64,000 bases of DNA, from assembly GCA_008828725.1 (NCBI GenBank), contig MEHQ01004557.1:1-64000 (forward strand), given 5' to 3'. This DNA comes from Saccharina japonica (Eukaryota; Sar; Phaeophyceae; Laminariales; Laminariaceae). This document shows positions 1-11,399 of this stretch, piece after piece. Numbering within the stretch: the stretch's first letter is position 1; every line of letters starts with the position of its first letter. Below the pieces are notes generated by a model. The model was not told the DNA's origin and searched no databases. It worked only from the letters and a program-made list of their open reading frames with translations. The position numbers were made by a program, and so were the translations under genes.

Positions 1-802
1 CCCTGCCGAGGACGATGACATCTTCCTCATCCCGAGCCTGCGGGCTCGTCATCGCTCTTCACCAACCCCTGGCGTCGGCTTGGGTGGGCTGGTGCCCGGC
101 CCCATAGTGGGGTTTTAGGGTGGGCTACCCTTCACCTCTCTCAGATTTCGCGATTTCCGCACACACGGGCCACGTACGAGGATTGACGAGCTCTCTGCTC
201 CTTCGGGGAGATTCGTCGCTCGTGTATCGTGCTTCCGTCGCCACTGTCGATAGTCGTCCGGCCCGTGGGGAATTTTCACCTGCCGCCAACACCGCTTTCG
301 CTTCGGTTTTTGCCGTACCCTTAGCAGGGCGGCACGGGCTCTGCAGAAGCCCTCGCTGAGGTGACAACGTTCGCCCAGCATGCTCCTCTCCCGACGAGCA
401 CTCCACAGGGAGCTGATTCCGCCGCGTCACAGATCCGGCCGCGTCCGCCCCTCCACCGTCCGAAAAACCGGCGGCCTCTGACGGTTTTGCCGCCCTCGGG
501 CCGCATTTCCACCAGAATGCGTCGAAGAACAGCCGCTGCCACGGGCGCCGCACCACCTGCTGTTGGCTATGGTTTTGGGCCCGTGCGGGGCCCCTCAACC
601 AGTTGCCCGGCGGGCTACCCCCCCGCCGCGAGCCCCTCGGCCACGACCGCCTTTCGGCCGTCGTCATCGGCCCCGCTCCGGCCGCCTCCTGTCCCGACGG
701 TACCCATTCCGTCCGACCGCGACTGCGCCGAGCCTGAAGGGACTCCTCTTTTAAGACTTCCGACGCCCGCTGGCATACCGTCTGTCGCAGAGACGGACTT
801 GG
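1..802. other. GC-rich stretch upstream of a decayed Gypsy pol end
   Basis: This stretch is GC-rich and lies just upstream of recognisable integrase C-terminal remnants. Open frames exist on both strands, but they are rich in Pro, Arg, Ala and Ser and show no domain motif. GC content alone would keep frames open here. It may be the degraded upstream part of the same retroelement or unrelated GC-rich DNA; the sequence does not decide. Confidence 0.35.
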
Positions 803-1587
803 ATGCCCTCAGTGCAGCTGCCGAACTACAGTTCGGTGATTCCGCAGCGCGCTACTGGCGACTTGGCGACGGACCGCCAGCAGCGCGCGTACGACATCGT
901 TCGCGAACACCACGCCCTCACGGTTGCTCGTGTGAACCGGCTCAACTCCGCCCTCTCCGACGCCTTGCGTCCGGTCCCCAAATTCATCACTGGCGGCTGG
1001 CGCGTGGGTGTACAATACGGCAGCCACCTATTCGTCAGGGGCCAAGACAGACACGGCGCCAAGGTCCTCAAGGCCAAGCTGTCGCTGAACTGGACGGGGC
1101 CTACAAAATCCTAGCAGTCGGCCCCTGCTCCTCCGCAGACACCCCAGACAAATCTCCTCTCGGGAGCTAAGCTCCTATACCTGGACCTACCCTCCGACAT
1201 GCCCGGCGCTGATGCTCNCAACGCGTGTCGGTACAGCGCTGCAAGCCCTGTGCCAACCCCCACGACCACGGCGACATCCAAAAGTATTTGCCTGCGGGGT
1301 TGACGCAATACGCTCCTCAACAACTTCTCCAAGAAATCCCCCCCTTANCCACGTCACCGAGAGACGACGTTTCCACTCCTCTCCAACGTCTCGAAGTGGA
1401 GAAAATTACGGGATACCAGTCAGTTCGGGGCAGAGGTGGTGTCATCGCGGTGATGTACGAGACGCACTGGACGGGACTGTCTCGCCCGTCTTGGGAACGG
1501 GAAATGGATCTCCGACACTCTCGCCGGGAAATTTTGCGATACTGGGCCGGCACCCCAAACCAGCACCGCCAAACCAACCGCCTGTAG
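803..1587 (+). pseudogene. Ty3/Gypsy pol remnant: integrase C-terminus and chromodomain
   Basis: These are fragments of the 3' end of a Ty3/Gypsy polyprotein. The part up to about 1114 resembles the integrase C-terminal region and carries the NWTGP motif of the GPY/F module. The continuation (AYKILAVGP) lies in another frame, so a single-base shift sits near 1100. A chromodomain-like segment follows at about 1380-1560, with the aromatic core THWTGLSRPSWERE. It matches in layout the chromodomain of the antisense Gypsy at 13300-13617 (YWEGLERPTWEHE) but differs in sequence, so it is a different lineage. Chromodomains of such integrases are known to guide insertion to marked chromatin. Single unresolved bases at 1218 and 1348 plus frame breaks make this non-functional as assembled. 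No upstream reverse transcriptase lies in the window. Confidence 0.75.
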
Positions 1588-2000
1588 CGTCGAATGAGGA
1601 TTGGCGCTGCCCAACGGGAGCTTTCTCGGATAACGGCGAACGGTTCCTGGCCCCCGGCTATGGTTGTGTACCGCACGCCGAATGGCTTCGCCGGTACAGT
1701 GCCACCGTGCTTCCCAACGGGGCCCACTTCTGGTACAAGGGCGACGACGGTCTGTGGTGGCTCGGGAAAATCGGCGCGACTACACCAACGGACGGAGTTT
1801 ACTTCGTTCGATTTTGGATGACCCAGGACCGATCAAGCTTCCTCTTTCTCCGGCGCGCTACACGACTTCAACAAGAGCTGTACGGGGTTCTTGGTGTCTA
1901 CAAGTTCATTTAGCTAGCGCGTTTACGCGGGGGATTCAGCGTAACGTAGATGAATCACGAGACGAGCAGTGGACAGCTGAATTTTTCGCGTCGCCGCTGC
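1588..2000 (+). pseudogene. C-terminal extension of the decayed Gypsy polyprotein
   Basis: Reading continues past the chromodomain into a segment with GDDGLWWLGKIG and then VYFVRFW. After a frame change near 1815-1830 it becomes LDDPGPIKLPLSPARY followed by AVRGSWCLQ and RNVDESRDE. The aromatic, strand-rich pattern (WWLGKI...VRF.DDPGP) looks like a small Tudor- or SH3-like fold appended to the polyprotein; that fold call is inference. No paired LTR was found downstream, so the element looks truncated. It is non-functional as assembled. Confidence 0.5.
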
Positions 2001-3714
2001 GCTCGATTATTTTCTCATGTTTCAGGGGATTGGGGCGGAACCTCTTTGTAGTTTGTATTTGCGACGTTTTGCGAGTTTTCGGTTCGGACTGTTTTTCTTC
2101 TCAGTATCGCCTACCACTTTCTGATATTTTTTCTGGGGCGGATTTGGGGGTAGTTTTAGCGTAATTCGTCCTGCCGACCCCCCCCCCCGCTCAATGCCGG
2201 GGCGGGTCTGGATAATCGAGCCACTAACTTGTGGCTCAGGACACGCTTTCTGGATGTTTTGGGCCGGGTTTCGGGGATTTGTTTTCAAGTGTCTAGTTTT
2301 TCAGTCTTATCAGTTCTACCGAGCCCCCGCTCTCGAGCCGGGGGGGCAGTTAATGTACAGACTGCAGGATTTTCGGTTCCAACGTTTCTTCTTTTTGACG
2401 TTCCTTGCTCGGCTTCGTAACCTTGCCGTTCAGAGGTGTGGGAGTGGGTTTTGAGGAGCCGCATCTTCGACTCATGTTTTAGCTCCTGGAATCGGGGTTT
2501 CCACGAATTTGTCATATTTCTGCATATACGGCTCATCAGAGTGGGCTAGTGTTATGGTACTGCTGGTATGATGTGGAAACGTTTGATAAATACCTGGTAT
2601 CAGGTATAAGAACCGTATTGGTAGTACTTGGGAGGCGTATCTTATGTGGGAACCGGGGATGGTTCCCAGATGGCCTTTGGCCATCTCACCTGCCTTTTCA
2701 GTCTTTCATCACGCAAAGGGAATACACCTGCTCTTCTTCTAAATCTAAGCAAACAACACACGTGAGTACCAACGAGTACCCGTTCCATAGGCTGACCTGG
2801 CTAGGGATACCCTGACCCCTTACACTAGTTCCCTCACATCGTCCTGTTGGTTGGCGTTTCTTCTGTTTTTTGGGTGATGTGGTGGGTGGTGGGTGTGGTC
2901 GTGTTCGTGTCACGCACGCTGGTGCGGCAACATTGTACCCGCAACCCCGCAGTATTGAACGCCTATGCAGAAAGCGAGCACTAAAGAAAGAAGACAGGCT
3001 GGGATTGCTGCAGTACTACTGTACAGTAGCAAGGAGATAAATAAATAGTCCACTCGTATACGAGTATACGGTTGGCTTTTAAACTACAGCAAGCAATGCC
3101 CCCCGAAGGGGCCCCGTAAAAAAATCCAGACTGGACCAGAATAACCCCTGTTTCTAGCACTTTTCTACAGCTGTAGCAGTATACTTGTACCAATACGCGT
3201 GCGTACCTATATATGTCCACTGTAATCTTGTACCTACTGGCATTGCGGTTTACACTCCCTCCTCCCTTCCATTTAACTGCTCCTTGCCAGAATGGAGAGC
3301 TTGTTGGCCTGCGAGGATCTCAGGAAGTGCCGGAGCGGAAAGAGGATGTTGCTGTGAATAGTTTCCTAACTTTGTCTGCGTTCGTGGACCTGCCGCGCCG
3401 GCGGCAAGAGTCGGCGACATCGCGGGTTTTCCCCACGTAGCATTCAGCATAATGCCTGCGCAAGGAAGGGTTTACTACGCACACTGAAGGAGGACCCACG
3501 TGAGAATACGCGCCACAGCGGGCCACAGGGAGGGGGCGCATGCTGAGGCGTGTTAGGAATGCTGCCCCCGGCATGTTCGAAAACAGAGCCAGGCGAAGGA
3601 GATTATATTATTAGCAGAGCGGAGGGAAAGAGCGACCCGGAATGAGCGAAGAAGATTGCTGAAAGCATATCCTGATGGGCAGAGCGGGCGATGCACACGA
3701 CAGCAAAAAGGCAC
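2001..3714. other. Non-coding region with degraded repeats
   Basis: No convincing gene is seen. A C-homopolymer lies near 2177. Segments around 2990-3180 contain the pair ACAGGCTGGGATT and CCCCTGTTTC, which resembles the inverted-repeat family best preserved at 26570-26750. Short palindromes of the type TACCTGGTA and TACTCGTA occur near 2590 and 3050. Open frames here are short and lack domain signatures. Confidence 0.5.
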
Positions 3715-4564
3715 AGATGCACATTAATTGGCTTATTCGTGGCAGTGCCCACGGCAGTCCGCGGCAAGGCCCACGGGTTTCCATCTGCCACGGGACGTGC
3801 CACGGTTGCGCCCGCAGATATTGCCGTGGGACTTGCCATAGCATCCCACCGCAAGACCCACGGCAATGTCCACGGCAAACCCCATGGCAAGACCCACGGA
3901 ATTTTCCACGGCAAACCTCTCGGTAAGACCCGTGGCAAGAGCCGCGGCAAGAGCCAAGACAAGACCCACGACAAGGCCCACGGCAAGTACCGCGGCAATG
4001 CCCACAGCGACACCAGCGGCAAGCCCCACGGTAAGACCACACCTGTTGCCCTGTTCTCCCTTGGTACTTTGATCTCGTATTGGGCACATCTCATTTCGCA
4101 CCCTGCTCCCCCCCACAAGGTGCAGAAATAGAATTAGCCCTCCGTAGGAGCCGCCGAAGGCCCGCCTGGCACCCTGTTCCTGTTCCCATTGGGCCTTGCC
4201 GCGGGTTTTTCCGCAGGTGGTTCCGCGGGTGTTTCCGCGAGCCTTTCTGCGGGTGTTTCCACAGATCGTTCCGCGGGTCTTGCTGTGGTACCTTGCCGTG
4301 GTACCTGCCGCGGCAAAAACCGCGGTACTTGCCGCGAGGCCTGCCGCGGTACATGGCGCGGGACTTGCCGCGGTTGATACTGCGGTACCTGCCGCGGGAC
4401 TTGGCCGTGGATATTGCCGAGGGTCTTGCCGTGGCGTGCCGTAGTTACCGCTGGCCTTACCGTGACATGCCGCGAGGGTTGCCGTGGACCTTTCCGTGGA
4501 CCTTGCCGCGGCATTGCCCACGGAATGCCGCGGAATGTCACGAAAAAGCCAGAGAATGTACATC
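3715..4564. mobile_element. Foldback-type element with arrays of a short CACGGC motif
   Basis: The terminal regions are imperfect inverted repeats: GATGCACATTAATTGGCTTA on the left, and a right end whose reverse complement begins GGATGTACATTCTCTGGC and runs on into TTTTTCGTG. Internally the left arm (about 3740-4040) is an irregular array of CACGGCAAGACC-like units, and the right arm (about 4190-4520) is made of the complement (GGTCTTGCCGTG-like). The whole 850 bp could therefore fold into a long hairpin around a loop near 4050-4180. The ends resemble those of the smaller element at 6921-7145, so they appear to be one family. No transposase is encoded; the long open frames on both strands are by-products of the short repeat. 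No clear target-site duplication was seen. Confidence 0.7.
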
Positions 4565-6920
4565 CGGAAAGGGCTACGTCCTGAGCCGGGGGAAAGAAGT
4601 AGCCGCCGTGGGTATGCTCAACGCCCGTTGACACTCTCGCCTTCAGATGCACGAACAGTATAGGTCACAAACAGGGTCAACACCCTCAGAGTATGACAGG
4701 AGAGAGCCACACCTTGTGGCGTCATGCCGAGTAGGGCTCCAAGACACTCCTGGACGTTACAGACGCACAGAAACACACGGAACGCACTCAGCATTTCGGC
4801 TAAAATATAGATAGCCGCGAGAGGGAGTTATATTGGATATTTGAGGTCTAGGGTCGGAAGTCGGAGGCAGAAGAGGAATATGATTGTCGTCCCGACGAAC
4901 CGGAAATATGTGTGGTGTGTGTGTAGGGGGAGTTCACCAGCAGAAGCAACAAGCATCTCGGCGTGTCCCTAAAGCACGGCAGAGCTTTCAAAGCGGCGGA
5001 GTGGTAGGAATTTTGTTGCACTACAGTAGGGTATAGATGGAACAAAACGCGCGAGAGAGGAACAACCAACGTGGCGTTCGACCGGAAAGGCTAGGAGCCC
5101 ATCGCGACAGGATTTGAGGAGGACTGTCTCGAGGTGGAATCCATCAATGATGAGGACGCGTGCTACGCTAGACGTAGAACTTTTTTTGGCTGAACCGTTT
5201 TCTGAATGACGGGGGCTTCTTAACCCAAAATCGCGAGAAAAACAAATAATCCTTATGTTGCAGAATGTCTCATTTTATACTCAGGTGTACCTGGGATTTT
5301 TCATCGGGTAGCGATTTTTATTTCCCTCCAAAATCAGTGTGCAGGCTACTGCAGGTATAGGACTCAAGTAATCACCCTCAGGAAAACATGGTGCACCTGC
5401 ATGCAGGCTACCGTAGCATGCCTCTGAGCGCTCATTGACGAAAGCGTTAAACCTACTCAAGGATAGGTCGAATGGGGTGGCGTTTGTGGGTCTACTGTAG
5501 ATGCTCGCATAAAACGACAAAGGATTCCCCAAGAGAGGGAGATCATGTTTTGGTAAGCGTTCAACAACGCTTTATCTTGGGATCGTGGTGAGGACTTGGT
5601 GAGGATGTGGTACTTGCCAGCGACGATATCGCAGTTTGCTCGTTGCACCCTTCCTTACGGCTCCAGGTTTGTTGTGATCATCCGGATGACATACGGCTTC
5701 GGTGTCGGTATTGGTATCGGTCAGAAGGACGTTTTTCCCGAGCGCGTCTAGGCTCTTGCCCCATTAATAGTGTAAAACAAAGTTGCGGTGGGAAAGATGA
5801 CCTCCTACGTACCCTCTCTGTCCGCACGTAGCGGTTCCGCTGTCGCCGGTTCGGACGGCGTTCTTCTCGCGCCCACCGTCCAGCGTATGTTTCATTCATA
5901 GCAACGCCGTTTAGTACATAATAGTTAGTTGCGTTTGGATCGTACCCTCCTGCGCTCATTGTTCAACCCTCTAACTCCAACGGATGCATCATAGACTTCA
6001 GTCTCCAGGCACTCCTGTCTTGCCCTTGCGCGTAGCCAGGGCCAACCGTGCTTTGGTTTTGGTTGTGCCCCCGGGCCTCGCCTCTTTTTATCGTCGTCGC
6101 TTTCTCGGGCATGCGCCCCGCCCCTTCTTCCGTCTCCGAACTTTTACGTAGCGATTTGGACGCGCCGTCGTCAAGCGGCTGCCATATGGGAATAACCCAA
6201 TGTTCGGCTGCCTGCCGTGGATTACGGTGTCGATATACCTCAGACCCAACGCCATTAGCCGACAAATCACCACAGCCATGATATTATACGTAATAACTGC
6301 CGTCGACGCAAGTGCGAATATAATTACCCAAATATTGTAATAATAGTGTAGCACACTTTTCTATCGGGCCGAAGGGATATAACCTACTGCTCTACTCAGT
6401 CAGCGCTCACTGAGTGGCTCAGTGGTTTATCCTGTATAAACTAAAAAAAAGCCCAGGACAACATGCCTTGCTCTATGATAGCATCTCGCTACATTTATAC
6501 GGTTCCCGATGCGGAAAGTACAATATGCTACGTTTTTCATGTATCAGACTATACACGTCCCCGCATTCCTACTCCGGGGCTCTACGAGAGGCTTCTACAA
6601 AAGAAAGGGAGGCATTCGTATTACTGTACACGCCCTAGCGCCCTTTACGCGTAGCACGAGCTGGTGTTTACGAGCAACCAGGGAGCTCCTGGCTAAATGC
6701 ACGGCATACATTCACTTCGCTTTCTATGACCATCGTGTATACTTACTTAAAATCCGGCTGTATAGGCTGGATCCTTACAGAAATACTCAACTATCGCCGA
6801 GCGGGAATGGGGGGGAGTTCTTACCAAAATCATACGGATGGGATACCGTACTACAGTATATTAAGAGCAATAAGTAGGCAGGAGCCGAGAGAGTCTGAAT
6901 CAAGAGGGAGAAAAGGAGAG
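4565..6920. other. Non-coding region; contains one inverted-repeat element
   Basis: No gene is recognised. An inverted-repeat element lies at about 5160-5425 (separate entry). The remainder is mixed-composition sequence with short frames and no domain signatures. A CTCAGTCAGCGCTCACTGAG palindrome lies near 6397. Confidence 0.5.
5160..5425 (-). mobile_element. MITE with TIR resembling GTGCTACGGTAGAGGTAGCAC
   Basis: The left end (TGCTACGCTAGACGTAGAAC) and right end (GTGCACCTGCATGCAGGC, then CCGTAGCATG) form imperfect terminal inverted repeats. The interior shares segments with the copies at 48722-48972 and in the array at 55700-56935: a GACGGGGGCTTCTTAACCCAAA-like block, a run ending in TCCCTCCAAAATC, and TCACCCTCAGGAAAACATGG. 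This is a non-autonomous element of about 250 bp with no coding capacity. Confidence 0.6.
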
Positions 6921-7145
6921 GGATGTACATTATTTGACTCTTTCGTGGCACGTGTCGTGGCATGTCGCGACACCCCACGACGTGTCGCGGCGAGTGTTGC
7001 GGGGAGTGTCGCGGCGAGTGTCGCTAACCCTAACCCTAACCCTACGTGTCGCGGCGTGCCGCGGCAGCGTCCGTGGCGTGTCGCGGCATGTCGCGACACG
7101 TGTCGCGACACGTGCCACCAAAAAGTCAAATAATGTAGATCCGTG
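6921..7145. mobile_element. Foldback element with a telomere-repeat core
   Basis: The terminal inverted repeats begin GGATGTACATTATTTGACTC on the left; the reverse complement of the right end is GGATCTACATTATTTGACTT. Both are followed by variants of GTGGCACGTGTCG. The arms are arrays of GTGTCGCGGC-like units and the centre (7024-7045) holds (CCCTAA)3. An 11-bp direct repeat, GAAAAGGAGAG, lies at 6910-6920 and 7146-7156 and is a good candidate target-site duplication. A 9-11 bp duplication is typical of Mutator-like elements, so this may be a non-autonomous MULE; that placement is inference. Confidence 0.75.
7024..7045. repeat. Interstitial telomere-like (CCCTAA)3
   Basis: Three tandem CCCTAA units lie at the centre of the foldback element, flanked on both sides by the GTGTCGCGGC-type arms. 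It is far too short to be a telomere. Confidence 0.85.
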
Positions 7146-7156
7146 GAAAAGGAGAG

Positions 7157-9210
7157 CGGATTTTCCCGCAGGCCAACGAAAAACCCTTGAAAGACTGCAC
7201 GTACTGGAAGTTATTTATGATACGTATTGCATACATACAGGTGCTGCACATACAAAATGCACACCGACCGCGGTACAGCAGTAGTAATAGTAGTAGTAAG
7301 TACTCGTACGCGTACCATCATAGCAGAGCACGCTGGATGAGTGCGCATTGTGTCTTTTCGTATGTATCATACCTGACGCGTGTAATGTATGATATGTACA
7401 CAAACAGTACGTAGTACCAAAGTACGAGCGTGTAGGAATGTGAACACATTATGGGCTCCCGCACAGCAGAGAGAGAGGTTAGCATCGATCGCATCAGACG
7501 CAGGGATGGATTCGTATAAAATGTGTATCGTACACTGCTGGTGGCCACTGTTTTACGGTAATTTTGATGGTACAATATTTTGGATACGAGAGAGTGCGAG
7601 AGGGAAAGCGCGCAACGGCCGCCATCATCGTTCCTCAAGAAAAATGTTCTCACGGTTCAGCTTTTTTTCAAACGGGCCAACGGGCCGATGGGCCCATCGG
7701 TCTTTGCCTCGTTTAACATAGATAGTAAAAAAATAGCTTTCTCCATGCAAGGTTCTCCTGTCGACACTCTCAACATTATTTGCAGCTGCGCGTGATGCGC
7801 CGTTTCCTATTATTTATGTCATTCCTCGTGACGGGTACTGCTGCACTGCTGCATGATATTGCGTACTGCGTACGTACGTATGATATACGTACTCATAGGC
7901 GAGGCCGGCGCCCGGACAGACAGGTTGGTGACGATAATCCGGTCGGTCTTCTCGAAACCCAACGTGAGAGCGGAGCGGACAAAGTCCGAGAGATCCTCGC
8001 ACCAATCAATCACACAGGAAAAGGCCGAGGCAGTTAGGAACCACAGGGTCTATTCGTTTAAAGGTTTTTCGTTTTTCGGGGTTTTTGATGGAACCGTCGA
8101 CCTCTTCTCCGCTTCTTCTCGTCGTCTTCTCGTCGTCTTTCTCCTGGTTCTGTTCTTTCTGGTTCGATTTCGTTTCTGGGAAGGTCATACCGCGGTGGTC
8201 GTAAATATAAAGAGCATGGTGATTTACTAAAAAATATCAAAGTGTACCTTATATTTACGATCAAACTCACTTGCCCCCTCTACGAACGTGTCGTCTGTGT
8301 GATGTGTCGCCATCGTATTCGCCCGTGTTTTTTTTTCTTTCTCGAATCCGATCATTCTTCTCGCCTTCCTTCTCGCTGCAGCCACTCCGACTCGTTCATC
8401 ATCTATCTGGAAGAGGTGTGACAATCCTGACTCGTGGAGAGAGTATATACCTTACTGCGCCCTAGCCTGAGAGGAAGCCACCCCTGCCTGAGAAGGTGAG
8501 GACTGTGCGGTGCGGTGGCCGTAGCGTGCGGGGCGGGGCTGTGACGTGCTGTATAATAACCAGATGTGAGCGATGTGTGTTTGATGTTTTGGGCAAATAA
8601 AGAAAGCCAGAGGTATGAAAGGAGGAAAGAGAGCAAAATCATGTAGAAGAAAGTATACGAGGGGGATGTTTTGGTGCGCCCGCCGCTGATTGTGATACTC
8701 ATCTCGTCTCGACCCGGGAGCCGTCTCCGCGAGAGCGACGCAAGCCCAAGGGTACAGCAGCAGTGAACACCCAGCTTCAACGGTATATCTTGACGGAAGC
8801 ATAGAGGCTTGAAGTTTATTCTTTGCATAGTCTTGTGTTGGGGGCACACAATCTCCCATCGTATATATACGAACAACCAGTCTTCCGAGCTTCCAAGTAC
8901 ACAGCAGTACGAGTAGTACTTTGCCTTCCCTGCGAATGTACTCTATTTTTTCATACAATCAAATAGGTGTACGACGTACTCTTATTAGAGTCTCCACCAC
9001 CCTGTCGGCAATCAAGAATCTCAGGGCAGGGGGGGGGGGGGTCGGGGGGTTCGTGTGGGTCAGGGGCAGCGTGCAAAGAGCAGGCCGTCTGCCTTCATGG
9101 ATGGAAAGCAGGCAATCTTGTTTGCCTCGCTTGGACCCCGCGTCTGTCTGCAGAGTAGAGAGGTTGGCAGAAGATTGCGTGTGCCAATGTGGGTGGCGGT
9201 GTGTGGACTG
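7157..9210. other. Non-coding region
   Basis: No gene is recognised. The sequence has AGT-type short repeats near 7277-7300, several TACGTACG-like palindromes, and pyrimidine-rich stretches at 8090-8170 and 8300-8400. Open frames are short, overlapping on both strands, and lack domain motifs. Confidence 0.5.
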
Positions 9211-9348
9211 CTGTGCTCTGCTGTGCTGTGCTGTGCTGTGCTGTGCTGTGCTGTGCTGTGCTGTGCTGTGCTGTGCTGTGCTGTGCTGTGCTGTGTTGTG
9301 CTGTGCGGTGCTGTGCTGTGCTGTGCTGTGCTGTGCCGTGGCTGTGCT
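9211..9348. repeat. Pentanucleotide microsatellite (CTGTG)n
   Basis: About 27 near-perfect copies of a 5-base unit, CTGTG, with a few substitutions towards the right end. Because 5 is not a multiple of 3, every frame stays open on the + strand as Cys-Ala-Val-Leu runs; these are not genes. Confidence 0.95.
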
Positions 9349-10599
9349 GTTATTTCTTGGTGTTCCTCGTCGGCTTGCGACAAAGGCAACAAAGGACACA
9401 GCGAAAACTGCTGCTACATATAGCTGGTATCATACGTACGTAACCACATACGACGTCGTGCCAGTATGGAACAACCAGAAGAGTACGAGCAGTACGTATG
9501 CCGATGCTAGTACAGGCAGTATACGACTGCTGCTGTGTGTCCAAACGTCCAAACGCTCCTGACGAGTCTTCGGTTGCCGCTGTATATAGTATCATATGAG
9601 ACACCTACAAAACAGTAATAAGAAACAGGGCAGGATGGTGAAATCTGCCCTAATTTCAATATAACGACTCTCGAATTTCTTATTTTCCTCTAAATCTCAG
9701 CGTGACTTTCTTATTATCATACTGTAGTGTGGATACCAGGTCCCCTTCCCCTAGACAGTACCGCCTCATTACACACAAGTTCAAGGTCAACCAGAGGTTG
9801 TCCACTCCGTTCCGTGAAGACCCCCGAGACATCAACCCACCTCGGTGTGTCCTCCACACCACAACCACATAAGAGAGAACCTGCCAGGGGCTCCGCCCCA
9901 CAATAGCCTGTTTCTTATCATCAGGTGTCTTGTACTTTGTACCTGGTACTGCATTGATACCACAGTTAGTTATGGTATAGTTTGCATGCCGTGCACGGCG
10001 GTGCCTATGCACGGCGGTGCCTCGAGTCAGGTATTATGTTATACGTACTGGTGGTCTGTTATCGTATTATATCATAGGACGCCGTATCAACAACACAACA
10101 ACAGCAAGTACGGTACTGCTACTACTGCTGTTGCAGTCAGTTGTTGATCAACATAATTTGAGAACCGAAACCCCATTCTGATTCTATGGAATGGTGGTGT
10201 TGACTGTTGACCCTCTGGCCCTCTACGAGTATCGTAGCATCCGCCTGTGGTAACATCTAAGGGGGTCTCTGACCTCCAGTACTTCGAGTACAATAATTCT
10301 AGCCTTGACGATACAACATATGAATACTTGTGCATACCAGGCGAGACCAGGTAACATATACCCCAGGCAGGCATATGCTTATCATATACAAGGTACCTGG
10401 TACTATGGAGTATGGAGACCTAAACCTGTCCTCCACTATTAATAGTACATCATAGGTATATTATGCACGATGCAACATGATGTCACGCACAACCCATATA
10501 CCGGTTCTTGTCTTACAACATGCTGCACAGAACTGACGTCTCGTCTTGCAAATCTGAGATTTCACCCATCATACACCAACCAGCAGACTACTAACAGAT
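9349..10599. other. Non-coding region with degraded inverted-repeat fragments
   Basis: No gene is seen. Fragments at 9612-9735 and 9900-9945 carry AATAAGAAACAGGGC and GCCTGTTTCTTATCATCAGG, matching the family preserved at 26570-26750. Palindromes based on TACCTGGTA recur near 9940 and 10390. Confidence 0.5.
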
Positions 10600-10739
10600 C
10601 GTCCGGTAACACGCTGAATCAAGGTACGGGCGTAGACCCCCTACTTCGAACCTAACCCTAACCCTAACCCCAATCATTACCACACTATTATTAATATTAA
10701 TAGTGACCTGTGAAATTCCCGGAAATATCCTACCGGACG
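10600..10739. repeat. Inverted-repeat segment holding telomere-like repeats
   Basis: CGTCCGGTA at 10600-10608 is matched by TACCGGACG at 10731-10739. Between them lies (CCTAAC)3 at 10649-10671 and the palindrome ATTATTAATATTAATAGT. The arms are short, so mobility is uncertain, but the layout repeats that at 6921-7145 and 54501-54779. Confidence 0.45.
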
Positions 10740-11094
10740 AACACCAGCAAGCAGTTCGCTGTGATGAGAGATGGCGTTTTTTTTTTGCAATAGTTGAGTA
10801 TCTACTATTCAATCGGTTGAACTCACAGCTGACGTATTTATAATAATTTTATTTAATATTTTATCGATTCAATGTCCGACCGTCACTCACCCATCACTCA
10901 TCACTCATCACTCATCACTCAAACACGTCTACCGTACATCCATCAGAGCCGAGCGCACCAGAGGGGGATAACTCCGCGCCTACACCCTACCGGTACACAC
11001 CACGCGCCCACGAGCACAGCAGCAGCAGCAGCAGCAAGCACAGCACAAGAGGGATCAAATCAAGAAAGCGTTGATTGCACGAGGCACGAGCGCG
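10740..11094. promoter_or_regulatory. Upstream region of the C2-WW gene (5' leader unresolved)
   Basis: An AT-rich stretch at 10833-10866 contains TATTTATAATAA. It is followed by an (ATCACTC)n run at about 10886-10920 and a CAG run at about 11017-11034. The reading frame of exon 1 stays open upstream of its ATG as far as a stop at 10969-10971. It encodes a Gln run and then AQHKRDQIKKALIARGTSA, but contains no earlier in-frame ATG. A further upstream exon joined at an AG near 11018 is therefore possible. No promoter can be assigned firmly. Confidence 0.3.
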
Positions 11095-11166
11095 ATGCAG
11101 GATGCGACGCCGTTCAAGTTCCTCTTCCTCACCGCGGTTGAGGCCAGGAACCTGAAAAACGTGCAG
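11095..11166 (+). CDS. C2-WW gene exon 1 (start; C2 strand 1)
   Basis: Residues 1-24. The ATG at 11095 is the only in-frame ATG in the exon. The segment PFKFLFLTAVEARNLKNVQ is a typical first C2 strand and loop (hydrophobic alternation, then AxNL). The donor at 11167 reads CAG|GTATGA and the intron is phase 0. Joined to exon 2 it reads directly into the GKQDPY motif, which supports the choice. The frame is open further upstream without an ATG, so an additional 5' exon cannot be excluded. Confidence 0.8.
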
Positions 11167-11399
11167 GTATGATATGGCAGAGGATGTACGTAAAAGTACA
11201 GGAAATATATATACGAGAGGTCTCGGCATTTTGTGTTTCTGAGGAGTTTGTGGATTACCGACGCCAGCAAGACAAAAAAATAAGAGTTCGATGCAGCTCG
11301 TAAGCACTACCTGGTAGACTACAACGGAGTACGTGGGTTGCTGGCTTCGCTTGTGTTTGCTATTCATGTAGGCCCGTATTGTGTACCCCCATTATTTAG

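Noticed and set aside
3603-4652. Several 150-270-codon frames on both strands
   Set aside because: They are produced by the short-motif arrays of the foldback element; the composition is purely repetitive.
7024-7045. True telomere or chromosome end
   Set aside because: Only three CCCTAA units, internal, and enclosed by an inverted-repeat element with unique DNA on both sides.
8921-9562. Long open frames on both strands across 9211-9348 (Cys/Ala/Val/Leu and Ser/Thr/Ala/Gln/His runs)
   Set aside because: They arise from the (CTGTG)n microsatellite, which opens several frames at once; no domain outside the repeat.
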